Below, in pieces: positions 25,370-34,541 of a stretch of DNA of 64,000 nt. How positions within the stretch are numbered: position 1 is the first letter of the stretch; the number at the start of each line of letters is the position of its first letter. The stretch spans positions 19,139 to 83,138 of the forward strand of contig SHVO01000001.1 in NCBI GenBank assembly GCA_009694245.1, written 5' to 3'. Both the position numbers and the translations under genes were made by a program. The notes under the pieces are model-generated. The model worked only from the letters and a program-made list of their open reading frames with translations. It was not told the DNA's origin and made no database searches. Origin of the DNA: Rhodospirillaceae bacterium (lineage in GTDB: Bacteria; Pseudomonadota; Alphaproteobacteria; Rhodospirillales; Rhodospirillaceae).

Positions 25370-26476
25370 CTAAGGCGCAGACGGCCGCCCCGCGCCCATG
25401 GAAATCGTCGGGGCTTTTTTGCCGCCGGCATTAAGTTTGTCCCAGATGCGCTCGGCAATCCTCACGTAGGCTTTTGCGTGTACGCTGTCAGGCTCGGCGG
25501 CTACGATTGGCGTGCCGCCGTCCGACGTCATGCGAATTTTCAGGTCGAGCGGAACCTCACCAAGAAAATCGGCGCCCAATTCGTCGGCGGTGCGCCGCGC
25601 GCCCCCATGATCGAAGATGTGTTCACGATTGCCGCATTTCGGGCAAAGGTAATAACTCATATTCTCGATGATGCCGAGGATTGGAACTTCGACCCTGCGG
25701 AACATATTGAGGCCCTTGCGAGCATCCAAGAGAGCGATGTCCTGCGGTGTGGATACGATGACGGCGCCGGCCAGGGGCACGCGCTGCGACATGGTGAGCT
25801 GGGTATCGCCGGTGCCCGGCGGCATATCCACGACCATGATGTCGATCTCGCCCCACGCCACGTCGCGCAGCATTTGTTCCAAGGCTCCCATCACCATGGG
25901 GCCGCGCCAAACGATCGGATTGTCTTCGGCGATCATGAAGCCCATCGACATCACTTTGACGCCGTGATTTTCGGGGGGATAAACTTTTTTGCCGTCCGAC
26001 CCAGGTTTCTTGCCAGCGAGGCCCATCATCCGCGGCATGGACGGACCGAAAATGTCGGCATCAAACATTGCAACTTTGCGGCCCAGACGCGCGAAGGCGA
26101 CCGCGAGATTGGCGGCGGTTGTGGATTTTCCGACGCCGCCCTTACCCGAAGCGATGGCGACAATAAACTTGACGCTCGGGAGCTCTATGCGTTCGCGTCC
26201 GCCCTTCGGGGCGGGCTTCTCTTTTTCGGCTTCCGCCGTCAGAACGGCGGTCACCGAGCGGACACCCGGCAGGGCATGTACGGTTTTCTCGGCCGAGGCC
26301 CGAACCGGCTCGAGCTGCTGCCCAAGCTTTGCCGGCACCTCGAGAGTAAACGTGACATGGCCGTCCTTGATCAAAATGTCCTTTAGCCAGCCCCGGGCAA
26401 CGATGTCGATGCCGCCGGTGCCCGAGTCCACGGTGCTGAGCGCCGCCACAATCCGCTCTTGAGTCACATCGGCCAT
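25370..26476 (-). CDS. Mrp/NBP35-family iron-sulfur cluster carrier ATPase
   Basis: A 368-residue Mrp (ApbC) protein that binds and transfers [4Fe-4S] clusters. It has an N-terminal MIP18/DUF59-like domain (ERIVAALSTVDSGTGGIDIVARGWLKDILI), the deviant Walker A GKGGVGKSTTAANLA near residue 112, DADIFGPSMPRMMG, DMPPGTGDTQLT, and the cluster-binding CPKC (SYYLCPKCGNREHIF) near residue 277. The tracked ORF begins 31 codons upstream; the ATG at 26476 has AAGGA nine bases before it. Class I fumarase in this window is one plausible Fe-S client. Confidence 0.94.
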   Translation of the reverse strand: MADVTQERIVAALSTVDSGTGGIDIVARGWLKDILIKDGHVTFTLEVPAKLGQQLEPVRASAEKTVHALPGVRSVTAVLTAEAEKEKPAPKGGRERIELPSVKFIVAIASGKGGVGKSTTAANLAVAFARLGRKVAMFDADIFGPSMPRMMGLAGKKPGSDGKKVYPPENHGVKVMSMGFMIAEDNPIVWRGPMVMGALEQMLRDVAWGEIDIMVVDMPPGTGDTQLTMSQRVPLAGAVIVSTPQDIALLDARKGLNMFRRVEVPILGIIENMSYYLCPKCGNREHIFDHGGARRTADELGADFLGEVPLDLKIRMTSDGGTPIVAAEPDSVHAKAYVRIAERIWDKLNAGGKKAPTISMGAGRPSAP

Positions 26477-26750
26477 GGAGGGCGTTCCTTCTTTTTTCCC
26501 GTGGCGTCGTTCGTAGACGCGCTGCGGCTTGAAATTAGTGTCGCCCCACCCCATATTGGCGGCGGGCATCCGGTGGGCTTGGCGGCTGCGTAACCGGCTG
26601 CATTACAAGCCTCGGAATAGCCGCCCGAAGGCTTCCGAGGCGACATTGCAGCACAAGTGCGGTTGTCCTATAACTTAATGAGGCAATCTCAGCAGATTAT
26701 GTCAGGTTTCCGGCACGTACTATTCCCGGCGCAGGCGAAGGATTAATCCA

Positions 26751-27860
26751 TTGTTTTATAAACAACAAGGCGGAGGCCCCTGGGGCGGCGGCGGCGGCGG
26801 CGGCGGCAATAACCCCTGGGGCGGCCGCGACCGCAGCGGCGGCAATCAGGCCCCGGATCTCGAGGAAATACTTAAGCGCAGTCAGGAGCGGCTCCGGCGC
26901 ATGATGCCGGGCGGCTTCGGCAATCTGCGCGGGCTCTGGCTTTTGGCCGCGGTCGTACTGGTGTTTTGGGGCGTTAGCGGATTTTACCGCGTGCAGCCCG
27001 ACGAGCAGGGCGTCGAACTCCTCTTTGGAAAATACGTCAAGACCACGCAGCCCGGCTTGAATTACTGGTTTCCTATACCGATCGGCGAAGTCATTCGGCC
27101 GAAAGTGACCCAAACGAACCAAGTCACGGTAGGATTTCGCGGAACCGGGCCGAATATCCGCGAGGTCCCGCAGGAGAGCCATATCCTCGCCGGCGACCAG
27201 AATATCGCCGACATTCAGTTCGTCGTGCAGTGGCGTATCCGAGAAGCCGGCAATTTTCTGTTCAACATGCGCGACCCTGAGCTGACCGTGAAGGCGGGGG
27301 CGGAAAGCGCTTTGCGCGAGGTGGTGGGCCGTAATCCGCTGCAGGCCGTCATGACCAATCAGCGTGATCTCATTGCCCAACAATCGCGCGACTTGCTGCA
27401 GTCGATCATGGATGGATATAACTCGGGTGTTACAATCCTCGATCTGCGCATTCAAAAGGCCGATCCGCCCAAGGAAGTGATCGATGCCTTCAACGACGTT
27501 CAGCGCGCTAAGCAGGACGAAGAGCGCCTGCGCAACGAGGCGCTGGCCTATCGCAATGACATTGTTCCGCGCGCCAAGGGTGAAGCAGCCCGCATGGTCC
27601 AGAACGCGACCGCCGAAAAAGAGAAGTTGGTGAAGGAGGCGGAAGGTCAGGCCGCACGATTCACCGCGTTCTACCAGACCTATGTCGCCAACAAGGACAT
27701 CACCACGCGCCGCATGTATCTCGAGACCATGCAGGAGGTCTTGAGCAAGTCTGAAAAGATCATCATCGACGAAGACGGCAAGGGATCGGGCGTCGTGCCC
27801 TATCTGCCGTTGCCGGCGATCGGCAGGAAACCGCAGCCTCAGGCGGGAGGCGGCCAATGA
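26751..27860 (+). CDS. hflK: HflK, subunit of the FtsH-modulating HflKC complex
   Basis: A 369-residue SPFH/band-7 protein. It starts with a Gly/Trp-rich segment (GGGPWGGGGGGGGNNPWGG), then one membrane helix near residues 62-80 (LWLLAAVVLVFWGVSGFY), the band-7 domain (VQPDEQGVELLFGKYVKTTQPGLNYWFP) and a long coiled coil. HflK and HflC assemble into a cage that encloses FtsH protease in the inner membrane. The start is a TTG with GAAGGA eight bases upstream; no closer ATG exists in frame. hflC overlaps by 4 bp. Confidence 0.95.
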   Translation: MFYKQQGGGPWGGGGGGGGNNPWGGRDRSGGNQAPDLEEILKRSQERLRRMMPGGFGNLRGLWLLAAVVLVFWGVSGFYRVQPDEQGVELLFGKYVKTTQPGLNYWFPIPIGEVIRPKVTQTNQVTVGFRGTGPNIREVPQESHILAGDQNIADIQFVVQWRIREAGNFLFNMRDPELTVKAGAESALREVVGRNPLQAVMTNQRDLIAQQSRDLLQSIMDGYNSGVTILDLRIQKADPPKEVIDAFNDVQRAKQDEERLRNEALAYRNDIVPRAKGEAARMVQNATAEKEKLVKEAEGQAARFTAFYQTYVANKDITTRRMYLETMQEVLSKSEKIIIDEDGKGSGVVPYLPLPAIGRKPQPQAGGGQ

Positions 27861-28720
27861 CCCCGCGTATCGTCGCCGGCTTTGTGATCGTTGTCGGAGC
27901 GCTTCTGCTCGCCTCCGGCGCGCTGTTCACCGTCCACCAAACCCAACAGGCCTTGGTTTTGCAGTTTGGCGAGCCCAAGAGCGTCATCGCCGTACCCGGT
28001 TTGCACTTCAAACTGCCTTTCATCCAGGACGTGTACTACTACGACTCGCGTGTCCTCGATCTCGACCCTCAGGGCCAAGATATGTCGCTGGTCGACCAGC
28101 GGCGCATCAATGTCGACTCATTCGCCCGCTATCGCATCGTCGATCCGTTGAAGTTCTATCAGACGGTCTTGACCGAAACCGCCTTCCGCGATCGTTTCGG
28201 TAATATCCTGAACGGCAGCGTCCGTGACGCTTTTGGCCGCACCGACCTCGCCGATGTGCTTGGCTCCAAGCGCCAGGAGGTGATGCATGAGATCACGCAA
28301 GCCGTCAGCCGGCGCGCCGAGGAGTTCGGGATCAAGGTGATCGAGGTTCGTATCGGCCGCACCGAGCTGACGGCGGATACCACGCAGGCGACTTACAACC
28401 GGATGCGTTCTGACCGCATGGCCGAGGCCGCCGATTTTCGTGGGCGGGGCCAGGAACAAAAGTCGCGCATCGAGGCCGACGCCGACCGCGAGCGTACGAT
28501 CATCATTGCCGAGGCGCAAAAAGAGTCGCAGACCCTTCTGGGTACGGGTGAGGCCGAGAGTCGGCGTATCCTGAATGCAGCGCAGGGCAAGGACGCCGAG
28601 TTTTACACTTTCTTCCGGGCGATGGAGGCCTATCGCGGCGCGTTCGGCGAAGGCACGACCATGGTGCTCTCGCCCAATGCTGAATTCTTCAAGTACTTCA
28701 ACAATATGTCCGGAAAATAA
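27857..28720 (+). CDS. hflC: HflC, subunit of the FtsH-modulating HflKC complex
   Basis: A 287-residue SPFH protein with one N-terminal membrane helix (IVAGFVIVVGALLLASGALFTV). Band-7 domain sequences are TQQALVLQFGEPKSVIAVPGLHFKLPF and VDSFARYRIVDPLKFYQTV, followed by the conserved GIKVIEVRIGRTELT and an alanine- and glutamate-rich coiled coil. The ATG overlaps the hflK stop (ATGA). The C-terminal YFNNMSGK is short, as usual for HflC. The Deg protease gene follows after 169 bp. Confidence 0.96.
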   Translation: MTPRIVAGFVIVVGALLLASGALFTVHQTQQALVLQFGEPKSVIAVPGLHFKLPFIQDVYYYDSRVLDLDPQGQDMSLVDQRRINVDSFARYRIVDPLKFYQTVLTETAFRDRFGNILNGSVRDAFGRTDLADVLGSKRQEVMHEITQAVSRRAEEFGIKVIEVRIGRTELTADTTQATYNRMRSDRMAEAADFRGRGQEQKSRIEADADRERTIIIAEAQKESQTLLGTGEAESRRILNAAQGKDAEFYTFFRAMEAYRGAFGEGTTMVLSPNAEFFKYFNNMSGK

Positions 28721-28889
28721 GGGCTGCATCCGCAGTGACGCGCGGACAGCCCGCGCGATTTGTCGCGGCGTCCCGCGGCCCCGAAAAGGCCCGGCTCGAC
28801 GACCGTTGTGAAGCCTCGCTTGCCCAACCCTTGGCTTTCGGAGAGAATCGCCGCCACCGCCATGCCTTATGGCAAAGGAGTGTCTGCCC

Positions 28890-30332
28890 ATGAAATTCAT
28901 CCTCCGCTTCGCCGCCGCCACGGCGGTTGCCGTATGCGTCATGCCAGCTGCCGCGCGCAATGCGCCGGATAGCTTCGCCGACCTGGCCGCGCGACTGAGC
29001 CCGGCGGTTGTCAATATTTCCACTAGCCAGGCGGTCGAGCGCAAGAAGACCGGCGATGAGATTCCCTGGGATGAATTCTTCCCGGATCAATTTCAGAACC
29101 GAAAAGGCGGTGAAGCGCCCGAAGGCAAAGCGCCGCCGCGCCGCCAAACCTCGCTTGGCTCGGGTTTCATCATCGACAAAGCCGGTTATATCGTCACCAA
29201 CAACCACGTCGTCGAAGATGCCGAACAGATTTCGGTGATCTTAGAGGACGATACGGTTCTGGAAGCCAAGCTCGTCGGCCGCGACGCCAAGGTTGACGTC
29301 GCGCTGCTCAAGGTCGAAGCAAAGTCTGACTTACCGATCGTGCATTGGGGAAATTCCAACGGCGCCCGTGTCGGTGACTGGGTCCTTGCCATCGGTAATC
29401 CCTTCGGGCTTTCGGGCACCGTGACCACGGGCATCATCTCGGCGCGCTCGCGCGATATCAAGGCCGGGCAATACGACGATTTCATTCAGACCGATGCCTC
29501 GATCAATCGCGGCAACTCGGGTGGCCCGCTCTTCAACATGGATGGCCAGGTTATCGGCGTGAACACGGCAATCTATTCGCCGTCGGGCGGAAGCGTCGGA
29601 ATCGGATTTGCCGCTTCGGCTAATCTTGTGCGCCCGGTGCTAGACGACTTACGCAAATACGGCCGCACCCGCCGCGGCTGGATCGGTGTGCAGATTCAGA
29701 GTGTCACCGAGGAAATCGCGCAGAGTCTTGGCCTGGATAAGGCCCGCGGCGCCCTGGTGTCCAGGGTCACCGAAAATGGCCCGGCCGTGGCCTCCGGGAT
29801 TGAGTCCAGCGACATCATTTTGAACTTCGACGGAAAACCAATTGATAAAATGTCCGAACTGCCGCGCGTTGTCGCGGAGTCCGGCATCGATAAGACCGTC
29901 AACATCATATTATGGCGCAAAGGCACGCAGAAAACCGTCAAGCTGAAGGTCGGCGAATTGCGCGACGAAAATGAAAAAGTCGTGGCGAGCTTGGGAGCCC
30001 CCGACACGACCAAGCAAGAGGTCAAGAAGACCGAGATCAAGGAACTCGGTGTAACTGTCGTCGAAATTAGCGACGGGACACGCGCGAAGTACACGATTCC
30101 GGCAAGTGTGCGCGGATTGGTAATTGTCGAAATCGACGAATCCAGCGATGCGGCACTCAAGGGTCTGCGCCCGGGCGACGTGATTGACGAGATCCAGCAA
30201 ATCTATATCGCCAACACCGCAGATGCCGCCGGGGCGATTCGCCGCGCCAAGGAAGGCTCGCGCTCGGTGGTCCTGGTCCGGGTTATGAACGGCGGCGGCA
30301 TACGCCTTGTTCCGATCAAGATGGCCGGCTGA
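28890..30332 (+). CDS. Periplasmic Do/DegP-like serine protease
   Basis: About 480 residues. A signal peptide (MKFILRFAAATAVAVCVMPAAA) precedes the trypsin-like domain with triad His106 (TNNHVVED), Asp136 (KVDVALL) and Ser210 (GNSGGPL). Two PDZ domains follow (GWIGVQIQSVTEEIAQSLG; VIVEIDESSDAALKGLRPGDVI). It is an envelope quality-control protease/chaperone (HtrA family). I chose the ATG at 28890 because AAAGGAG lies nine bases upstream; the tracked start at 28869 adds seven residues before the signal peptide. hflK-hflC-deg order is common in alphaproteobacteria. Confidence 0.95.
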   Translation: MKFILRFAAATAVAVCVMPAAARNAPDSFADLAARLSPAVVNISTSQAVERKKTGDEIPWDEFFPDQFQNRKGGEAPEGKAPPRRQTSLGSGFIIDKAGYIVTNNHVVEDAEQISVILEDDTVLEAKLVGRDAKVDVALLKVEAKSDLPIVHWGNSNGARVGDWVLAIGNPFGLSGTVTTGIISARSRDIKAGQYDDFIQTDASINRGNSGGPLFNMDGQVIGVNTAIYSPSGGSVGIGFAASANLVRPVLDDLRKYGRTRRGWIGVQIQSVTEEIAQSLGLDKARGALVSRVTENGPAVASGIESSDIILNFDGKPIDKMSELPRVVAESGIDKTVNIILWRKGTQKTVKLKVGELRDENEKVVASLGAPDTTKQEVKKTEIKELGVTVVEISDGTRAKYTIPASVRGLVIVEIDESSDAALKGLRPGDVIDEIQQIYIANTADAAGAIRRAKEGSRSVVLVRVMNGGGIRLVPIKMAG

Positions 30333-30374
30333 CCATGCCCGTCCGGGCCGTGTGACAACGGGCTTACGGCGTCA

Positions 30375-30827
30375 ATGCGTGTCGATTTCTACCATCTCCA
30401 AGCCTCGCCGGTTGAAATGGCGCTGCCGCAACTCTTGGCGCGCGTACTCCAAGCCGGACACCGCGCCGTGGTCATGGCGGGTTCGGAAGACCGGGTTGAA
30501 GCGCTCGCAAATCATCTGTGGACATATGATCCCGTCACCTGGCTTCCTCACGGTACGCTCAAGGATGGATTTGCCGAGGACCAGCCAATCTGGCTGACCG
30601 ACCGGGACGAGAATCCCAATGCGGCGCGGATGCTCATTCTGACCGACGGCATGACTTCCAGTCGTCTCGCCGACTTTGATCGCTGCCTGGACGTGTTCGA
30701 CGGCAATAGCCTCCACGCGACGGCGGCGGCGAGAGAACGCTGGTCCCTGGCTAAGGCGGCCGGCCACGAACTCCACTACTGGCAGCAGACCGATGCCGGT
30801 TGGAAAGAGCAGGGGGCTAGCGGCTAG
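30375..30827 (+). CDS. holC: DNA polymerase III chi subunit
   Basis: A 150-residue HolC. It links the clamp loader to SSB and helps displace primase. Family features: VDFYHLQASPVEMALPQLLARVLQAGHRAVV, LWTYDPVTWLPHGTLKDGFAEDQPIWLTD and NAARMLILTDG. It starts at an ATG 42 bp after the Deg protease stop. ndk lies about 100 bp downstream. Confidence 0.94.
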   Translation: MRVDFYHLQASPVEMALPQLLARVLQAGHRAVVMAGSEDRVEALANHLWTYDPVTWLPHGTLKDGFAEDQPIWLTDRDENPNAARMLILTDGMTSSRLADFDRCLDVFDGNSLHATAAARERWSLAKAAGHELHYWQQTDAGWKEQGASG

Positions 30828-30928
30828 AGACCGACTACCCCGGTTGCGCCGGCGGCGCGGCTTGTCTATAAACCCGCCACCCTTAACGGTATCAGCTGAA
30901 CTCGGTTCCACACTGACTTAGGTTTCAA

Positions 30929-31351
30929 ATGGCCCTCGAACGGACATTCTCCATCATTAAGCCTGATGCCACCCGCCGTAACTTGACCGGCAAGGTCAAC
31001 GCTTTGTTGGAAGCGGGCGGTTTGCGGATCGTCGCCCAGAGGCGCCTGCGTTTGAGCACGGCCCAGGCCGAGGCCTTTTACGGCGTCCACAAGGATCGTC
31101 CGTTTTTCCGAAGCCTGGTGGATTTCATGACCTCGGGTCCAATCGTCGCCCAGGTGCTCGAGGGCGAGAATGCCGTGGCGCGCAACCGCGAAATTATGGG
31201 TGCGACCAATCCCGCCAACGCCGCCGAAGGCACGATCCGTAAGACGTTCGCCGAGTCCATTGAAGCCAACTCCGCCCACGGTTCGGACTCGGCTGAAAAC
31301 GCCGCCATTGAGATCGCGTTTTTCTTCTCGGGCATCGATATCGTCGGCTGA
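30929..31351 (+). CDS. ndk: Nucleoside diphosphate kinase
   Basis: A 140-residue NDP kinase that transfers the gamma phosphate of ATP to nucleoside diphosphates through a phosphohistidine. The catalytic His117 is in NSAHGSDS; other motifs are [16 protein letters not shown] and [21 protein letters not shown]. Length is standard. It has its own upstream gap of about 100 bp after holC. purN follows after 45 bp. Confidence 0.97.
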   Translation: MALERTFSIIKPDATRRNLTGKVNALLEAGGLRIVAQRRLRLSTAQAEAFYGVHKDRPFFRSLVDFMTSGPIVAQVLEGENAVARNREIMGATNPANAAEGTIRKTFAESIEANSAHGSDSAENAAIEIAFFFSGIDIVG

Positions 31352-31396
31352 TCGTCGGCGACGAGACGCACGCGTAAGACAACAGGAGGGACAGGT

Positions 31397-32017
31397 ATGG
31401 CGTCGCTGCCGGCTCGTCCCACCATTGCATTCCTCGCCTCCCACAATGGCACGAATATGCGTGCCATCGTTGCCGCCTGTCGCGACGGCCGCTTGCGCGC
31501 GACACCGGTGGTATTGATCAGCAACAACGGCGACAGCGCCGCCGTTGCCTGGGCGAAGCAGAACCGGCTTCCGGCAACTCACATCAGCGCCAAGACCGCC
31601 GGCTCCGATGCCGCCGCCGATGCCGCCATCGCCGCCACGCTTGCGCAACACGGCGCCGATCTCGTCGTGCTGGCGGGCTATATGCGCAAGCTGGGCCCGG
31701 AGACACTAGGGGCGTTTGCCAAACGCATTCTCAATGTCCACCCGGCGCTTTTGCCCAAGTTCGGCGGGCAGGGAATGTATGGGCATCATGTGCACGACGC
31801 CGTCATCAAGGCTGGCGAGACTGAGTCCGGCGCCACCATCCACTTGGTCGATGACAAATACGATCACGGGCCGGTTGTCGCCCAGGCGCGCGTCGTTGTC
31901 ATGGCCGATGATACGCCGGAAGCTCTCGCCGCGCGTGTCCAGGCCAAGGAGCAGGAACTGTTTCCGGATACCTTAAAGCGGATCATTGCGCGCGAGATCG
32001 ATCTCGATCGGCTGTGA
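31397..32017 (+). CDS. purN: Phosphoribosylglycinamide formyltransferase (GART, folate-dependent)
   Basis: A 206-residue PurN transferring a formyl group from 10-formyl-tetrahydrofolate to GAR in purine synthesis. Motifs: FLASHNGTNMRAIV (phosphate loop), ILNVHPALLPKFGGQGMYGHHVHDAV with the catalytic Asn and His, and LVDDKYDHGPVVAQ with the catalytic Asp. ACAGGAGGGAC precedes the ATG closely. It is convergent with the PurM-like gene; in many alphaproteobacteria purM and purN form one operon, so this arrangement is rearranged. Confidence 0.96.
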   Translation: MASLPARPTIAFLASHNGTNMRAIVAACRDGRLRATPVVLISNNGDSAAVAWAKQNRLPATHISAKTAGSDAAADAAIAATLAQHGADLVVLAGYMRKLGPETLGAFAKRILNVHPALLPKFGGQGMYGHHVHDAVIKAGETESGATIHLVDDKYDHGPVVAQARVVVMADDTPEALAARVQAKEQELFPDTLKRIIAREIDLDRL

Positions 32018-32037
32018 TCGGCCAAAAACTTCGGTGG

Positions 32038-33162
32038 CTATGCCCTCACATGCATGTCGGCCTCGGTGAATTCAATGCCCAGGGGCTCGATCACGACGCG
32101 TTTGGCCCCGGCTTCGACGACTCCGGCGGACCAAGCGGCAATGCCCAAGGCCTTGGCGGCGGCAACGGTCTTTTCAGCATCTTCGGCCGCGACGAACAGA
32201 GCCAGGCCCGCTCCCATGTTGAAGGTGCCGTATGCGTCGGCGTCACTCAGTCCTGCCGCCTCCCGAATAAACGCGAGCACGGGCGGTACTGGCGGCACCA
32301 TGTGGAATCGATAAGTGAGCGGTGAGTCGTAGCGCATGATCTTGCGCCAGCCGTGGCCGGTGATGTTGGCGATGTAATGCGGGATTACGCCCAACGCGAA
32401 CACTGCCTCGGTCACGGGCGAGTATAGAACGGTGGGATCGAGCAAGGCATCGCCGTAGAGGCGGCCGTCGCCCAGCGTCGTTCGGTATCCTGCGGGAAGG
32501 GTGCTCGCAAGCTTGCGCGCGAGCGAAACGCCGTTGGCGTGGATGCCGCTGGAGGCCAAGAGGACAATGACATCACCCGGCCTCATCTTGTTGAGGAGCG
32601 TCAAGCGCTCGCGGGGCTTGACGATACCGATGCACGACGCCGCGAGATCGATGGTACCGGCTTCGACGACGCCGGCGAGGCAGGGTGTTTCGCCGCCCCC
32701 CCAAGAAACGCCGCAGTGGTCGCAAGCCGCCTTCCATCCGCGCACCAGATCCCTGGCGCGTTCCTTATCGTCAAACCATGCGCTGCTGCCGGCCGCCCAA
32801 TAGGCCTGAACCGAAATCGGAGTCGCGCCCACGGTAATGATGTCGTTGATCGCCATGGCCAGGGTGTCTTGGGCGAGGGCGTCGAAATAGGTCCTGCCGG
32901 TGATTCCACGCATGGCGTCGGCGATCAATACCTTGGTGCCCAGGCATTCGGTGATTGACGCCAAAAGAAATTCGCCGGCGTCCACGACGTAAGCGGATTC
33001 GCCCCGCGAAGCTGCTATCTCGCGAAAACCGGAATGCGCCAAATTGGCCGCGGTCTCGCGAGCGGCGCGCTGGGCGTCAATTTTGAGCGGGTCAATCTTG
33101 GAATAGTCGACCCCGGCGTCTTTGTAGGCTAAACCGATTGGCCGCGTGGGTTGTTGAGCCAT
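32038..33162 (-). CDS. PurM-like AIR synthase-related protein (non-canonical phosphoribosylformylglycinamidine cyclo-ligase)
   Basis: A 374-residue member of the PurM/PurL fold. The N-terminus GLAYKDAGVDYSKI looks like PurM. The canonical early GGFGG-type loop is replaced by SGFREIAASRGESAYVVDAGEF, and later motifs differ: GTKVLIADAMRGITGRTYFDALAQDTLAMAINDIITVGATP, GVSWGGGETPCLAGVVEAG, SSGIHANGVSLAR, NITGHGWRKIMR and YGTFNMGAGLALFV. It probably closes FGAM to AIR, because it occupies the place where alphaproteobacteria normally keep purM (divergent from DUF2066-hda) and lies next to purN. A related but different reaction is possible. Confidence 0.75.
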   Translation of the reverse strand: MAQQPTRPIGLAYKDAGVDYSKIDPLKIDAQRAARETAANLAHSGFREIAASRGESAYVVDAGEFLLASITECLGTKVLIADAMRGITGRTYFDALAQDTLAMAINDIITVGATPISVQAYWAAGSSAWFDDKERARDLVRGWKAACDHCGVSWGGGETPCLAGVVEAGTIDLAASCIGIVKPRERLTLLNKMRPGDVIVLLASSGIHANGVSLARKLASTLPAGYRTTLGDGRLYGDALLDPTVLYSPVTEAVFALGVIPHYIANITGHGWRKIMRYDSPLTYRFHMVPPVPPVLAFIREAAGLSDADAYGTFNMGAGLALFVAAEDAEKTVAAAKALGIAAWSAGVVEAGAKRVVIEPLGIEFTEADMHVRA

Positions 33163-33219
33163 GTGGGTGGATCAGGAGTCTGCCGGCTATGGTAAAATGC
33201 CGCTGGATTTGAGGCGAAT

Positions 33220-34539
33220 ATGAAGGCGAACATACTGGATCGACGGCGCTTTGCAATGGGCCTGGCCGGGATTGTCCTGTGGTCAGTCGGTGCGGCTTCC
33301 GGCCCTGCCGCGTGGACGTTTTTCAACCCGGCGGCGGCGCAATCGGTAACGGTAACCATGGGCCCCGGCCCGGTTACCCGCCCCGACCTATTTGTCGCCA
33401 ATGCCGTTCCCGTCGATGTTACAGCCGCCAGCGTCACTGAAGCGCGCGAACGCGGATTGACCCAGGGTCGGGTCGTAGGATTCCGAAAGGTGCTAAGTCG
33501 GCTTGTGGCCCGCGATGATCTCAATAATGTGCCGGAGCTCACGGCTGTCCAAATCATCGACATGGTGCGCGACTTCTCTATCGCCAATGAACGCAGTTCG
33601 GCGGTGCGCTATTTGGCCGATCTGACCGTGCGCTTCGATCCCGTCACCATTAGGCGCCTCCTGCGTAACGCCAACATTCCCTTCACCGAAACACTGAGCA
33701 AGCCGTTGGTCGTGGTTCCCTTGATGCGCGAGGACGCGAATGCAAACTGGAAATTATGGGAAGAGGCCAATGCCTGGCGCGGCGCGTGGTCGCTGGTGCC
33801 TCCCGATCTTGGACTGGTTTCTCTAATCGTACCTGCCGGCAGCGGCGAGGATGCAGCACTTCTCAACGCCGACCAGGCGGCAGCCAAGGACCTGACGGCG
33901 CTCAATCAGCTTGCCGACCGCTACGGCGCCGGCGGGACCGTGCTCGCCATGGCAACCGGCGCGCCTGAAGGCATGCAGATGACTTTGGTCGAACTGCGGA
34001 ACGACCTGCCATCGGCGGAGCTGAGCCTGATTCAATCCGCCGAGCCCGGCCAGGCGCGCGATCAGCTGTTCGCGGCCGCGACGACCGCCGCGGCCGAAGC
34101 CGTCCAGGAAAATTGGAAACAACGCAACCGCGTCGCCTTCGGCGGCACGACACAGATAACCGCCCTCGTGCCGGTTAGCGATCTCAGGGAGTGGCTGACG
34201 GTCAAAAACCGGCTCAATGAGGTTCCCCTGATCGATCGTCTTGAGCTGCAGGCGATTACGCGCGATCGTGCTCAAATCTCGCTGTATTACGCGGGCGCGC
34301 AACGCCAGTTGGAACTGGCGATGTCGCAGCACGATCTCGCTCTGACGCAGCAGGATGATGTTTGGATCATTCAGGTGCGGGGCGGCGTTTCGGCAACTCG
34401 CGTCCTCGGCGAACCCGGGGTCGAAACACGCTCTCTTGCCGAACCCACGCTTCCGGAGGTGGATTCGTCGCCGCCAGGGGCGGGACCGTCGGCGCCATCT
34501 GCGGAGGCGCCGCCGCCGGGAGCGGCGCCACCTCAGTGA
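33220..34539 (+). CDS. DUF2066-domain exported protein
   Basis: A 439-residue protein with an N-terminal signal or anchor (RRRFAMGLAGIVLWSVGAASGPAAW...AAAQS). The DUF2066 region follows: NAVPVDVTAASVTEARERGLTQGRVVGFRKVLSRLVAR through PLVVVPLMREDANANWKLWEEANAWRGAW. The C-terminal tail is Pro/Ala-rich. Its function is unknown. In alphaproteobacteria it is conserved next to hda, as here: the hda ATG starts three bases after this stop. It is divergent from the PurM-like gene. Confidence 0.88.
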   Translation: MKANILDRRRFAMGLAGIVLWSVGAASGPAAWTFFNPAAAQSVTVTMGPGPVTRPDLFVANAVPVDVTAASVTEARERGLTQGRVVGFRKVLSRLVARDDLNNVPELTAVQIIDMVRDFSIANERSSAVRYLADLTVRFDPVTIRRLLRNANIPFTETLSKPLVVVPLMREDANANWKLWEEANAWRGAWSLVPPDLGLVSLIVPAGSGEDAALLNADQAAAKDLTALNQLADRYGAGGTVLAMATGAPEGMQMTLVELRNDLPSAELSLIQSAEPGQARDQLFAAATTAAAEAVQENWKQRNRVAFGGTTQITALVPVSDLREWLTVKNRLNEVPLIDRLELQAITRDRAQISLYYAGAQRQLELAMSQHDLALTQQDDVWIIQVRGGVSATRVLGEPGVETRSLAEPTLPEVDSSPPGAGPSAPSAEAPPPGAAPPQ

Positions 34540-34541
34540 TC

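Noticed and set aside
26697-27857. 386-residue minus-strand ORF
   Set aside because: It is the antisense shadow of hflK.
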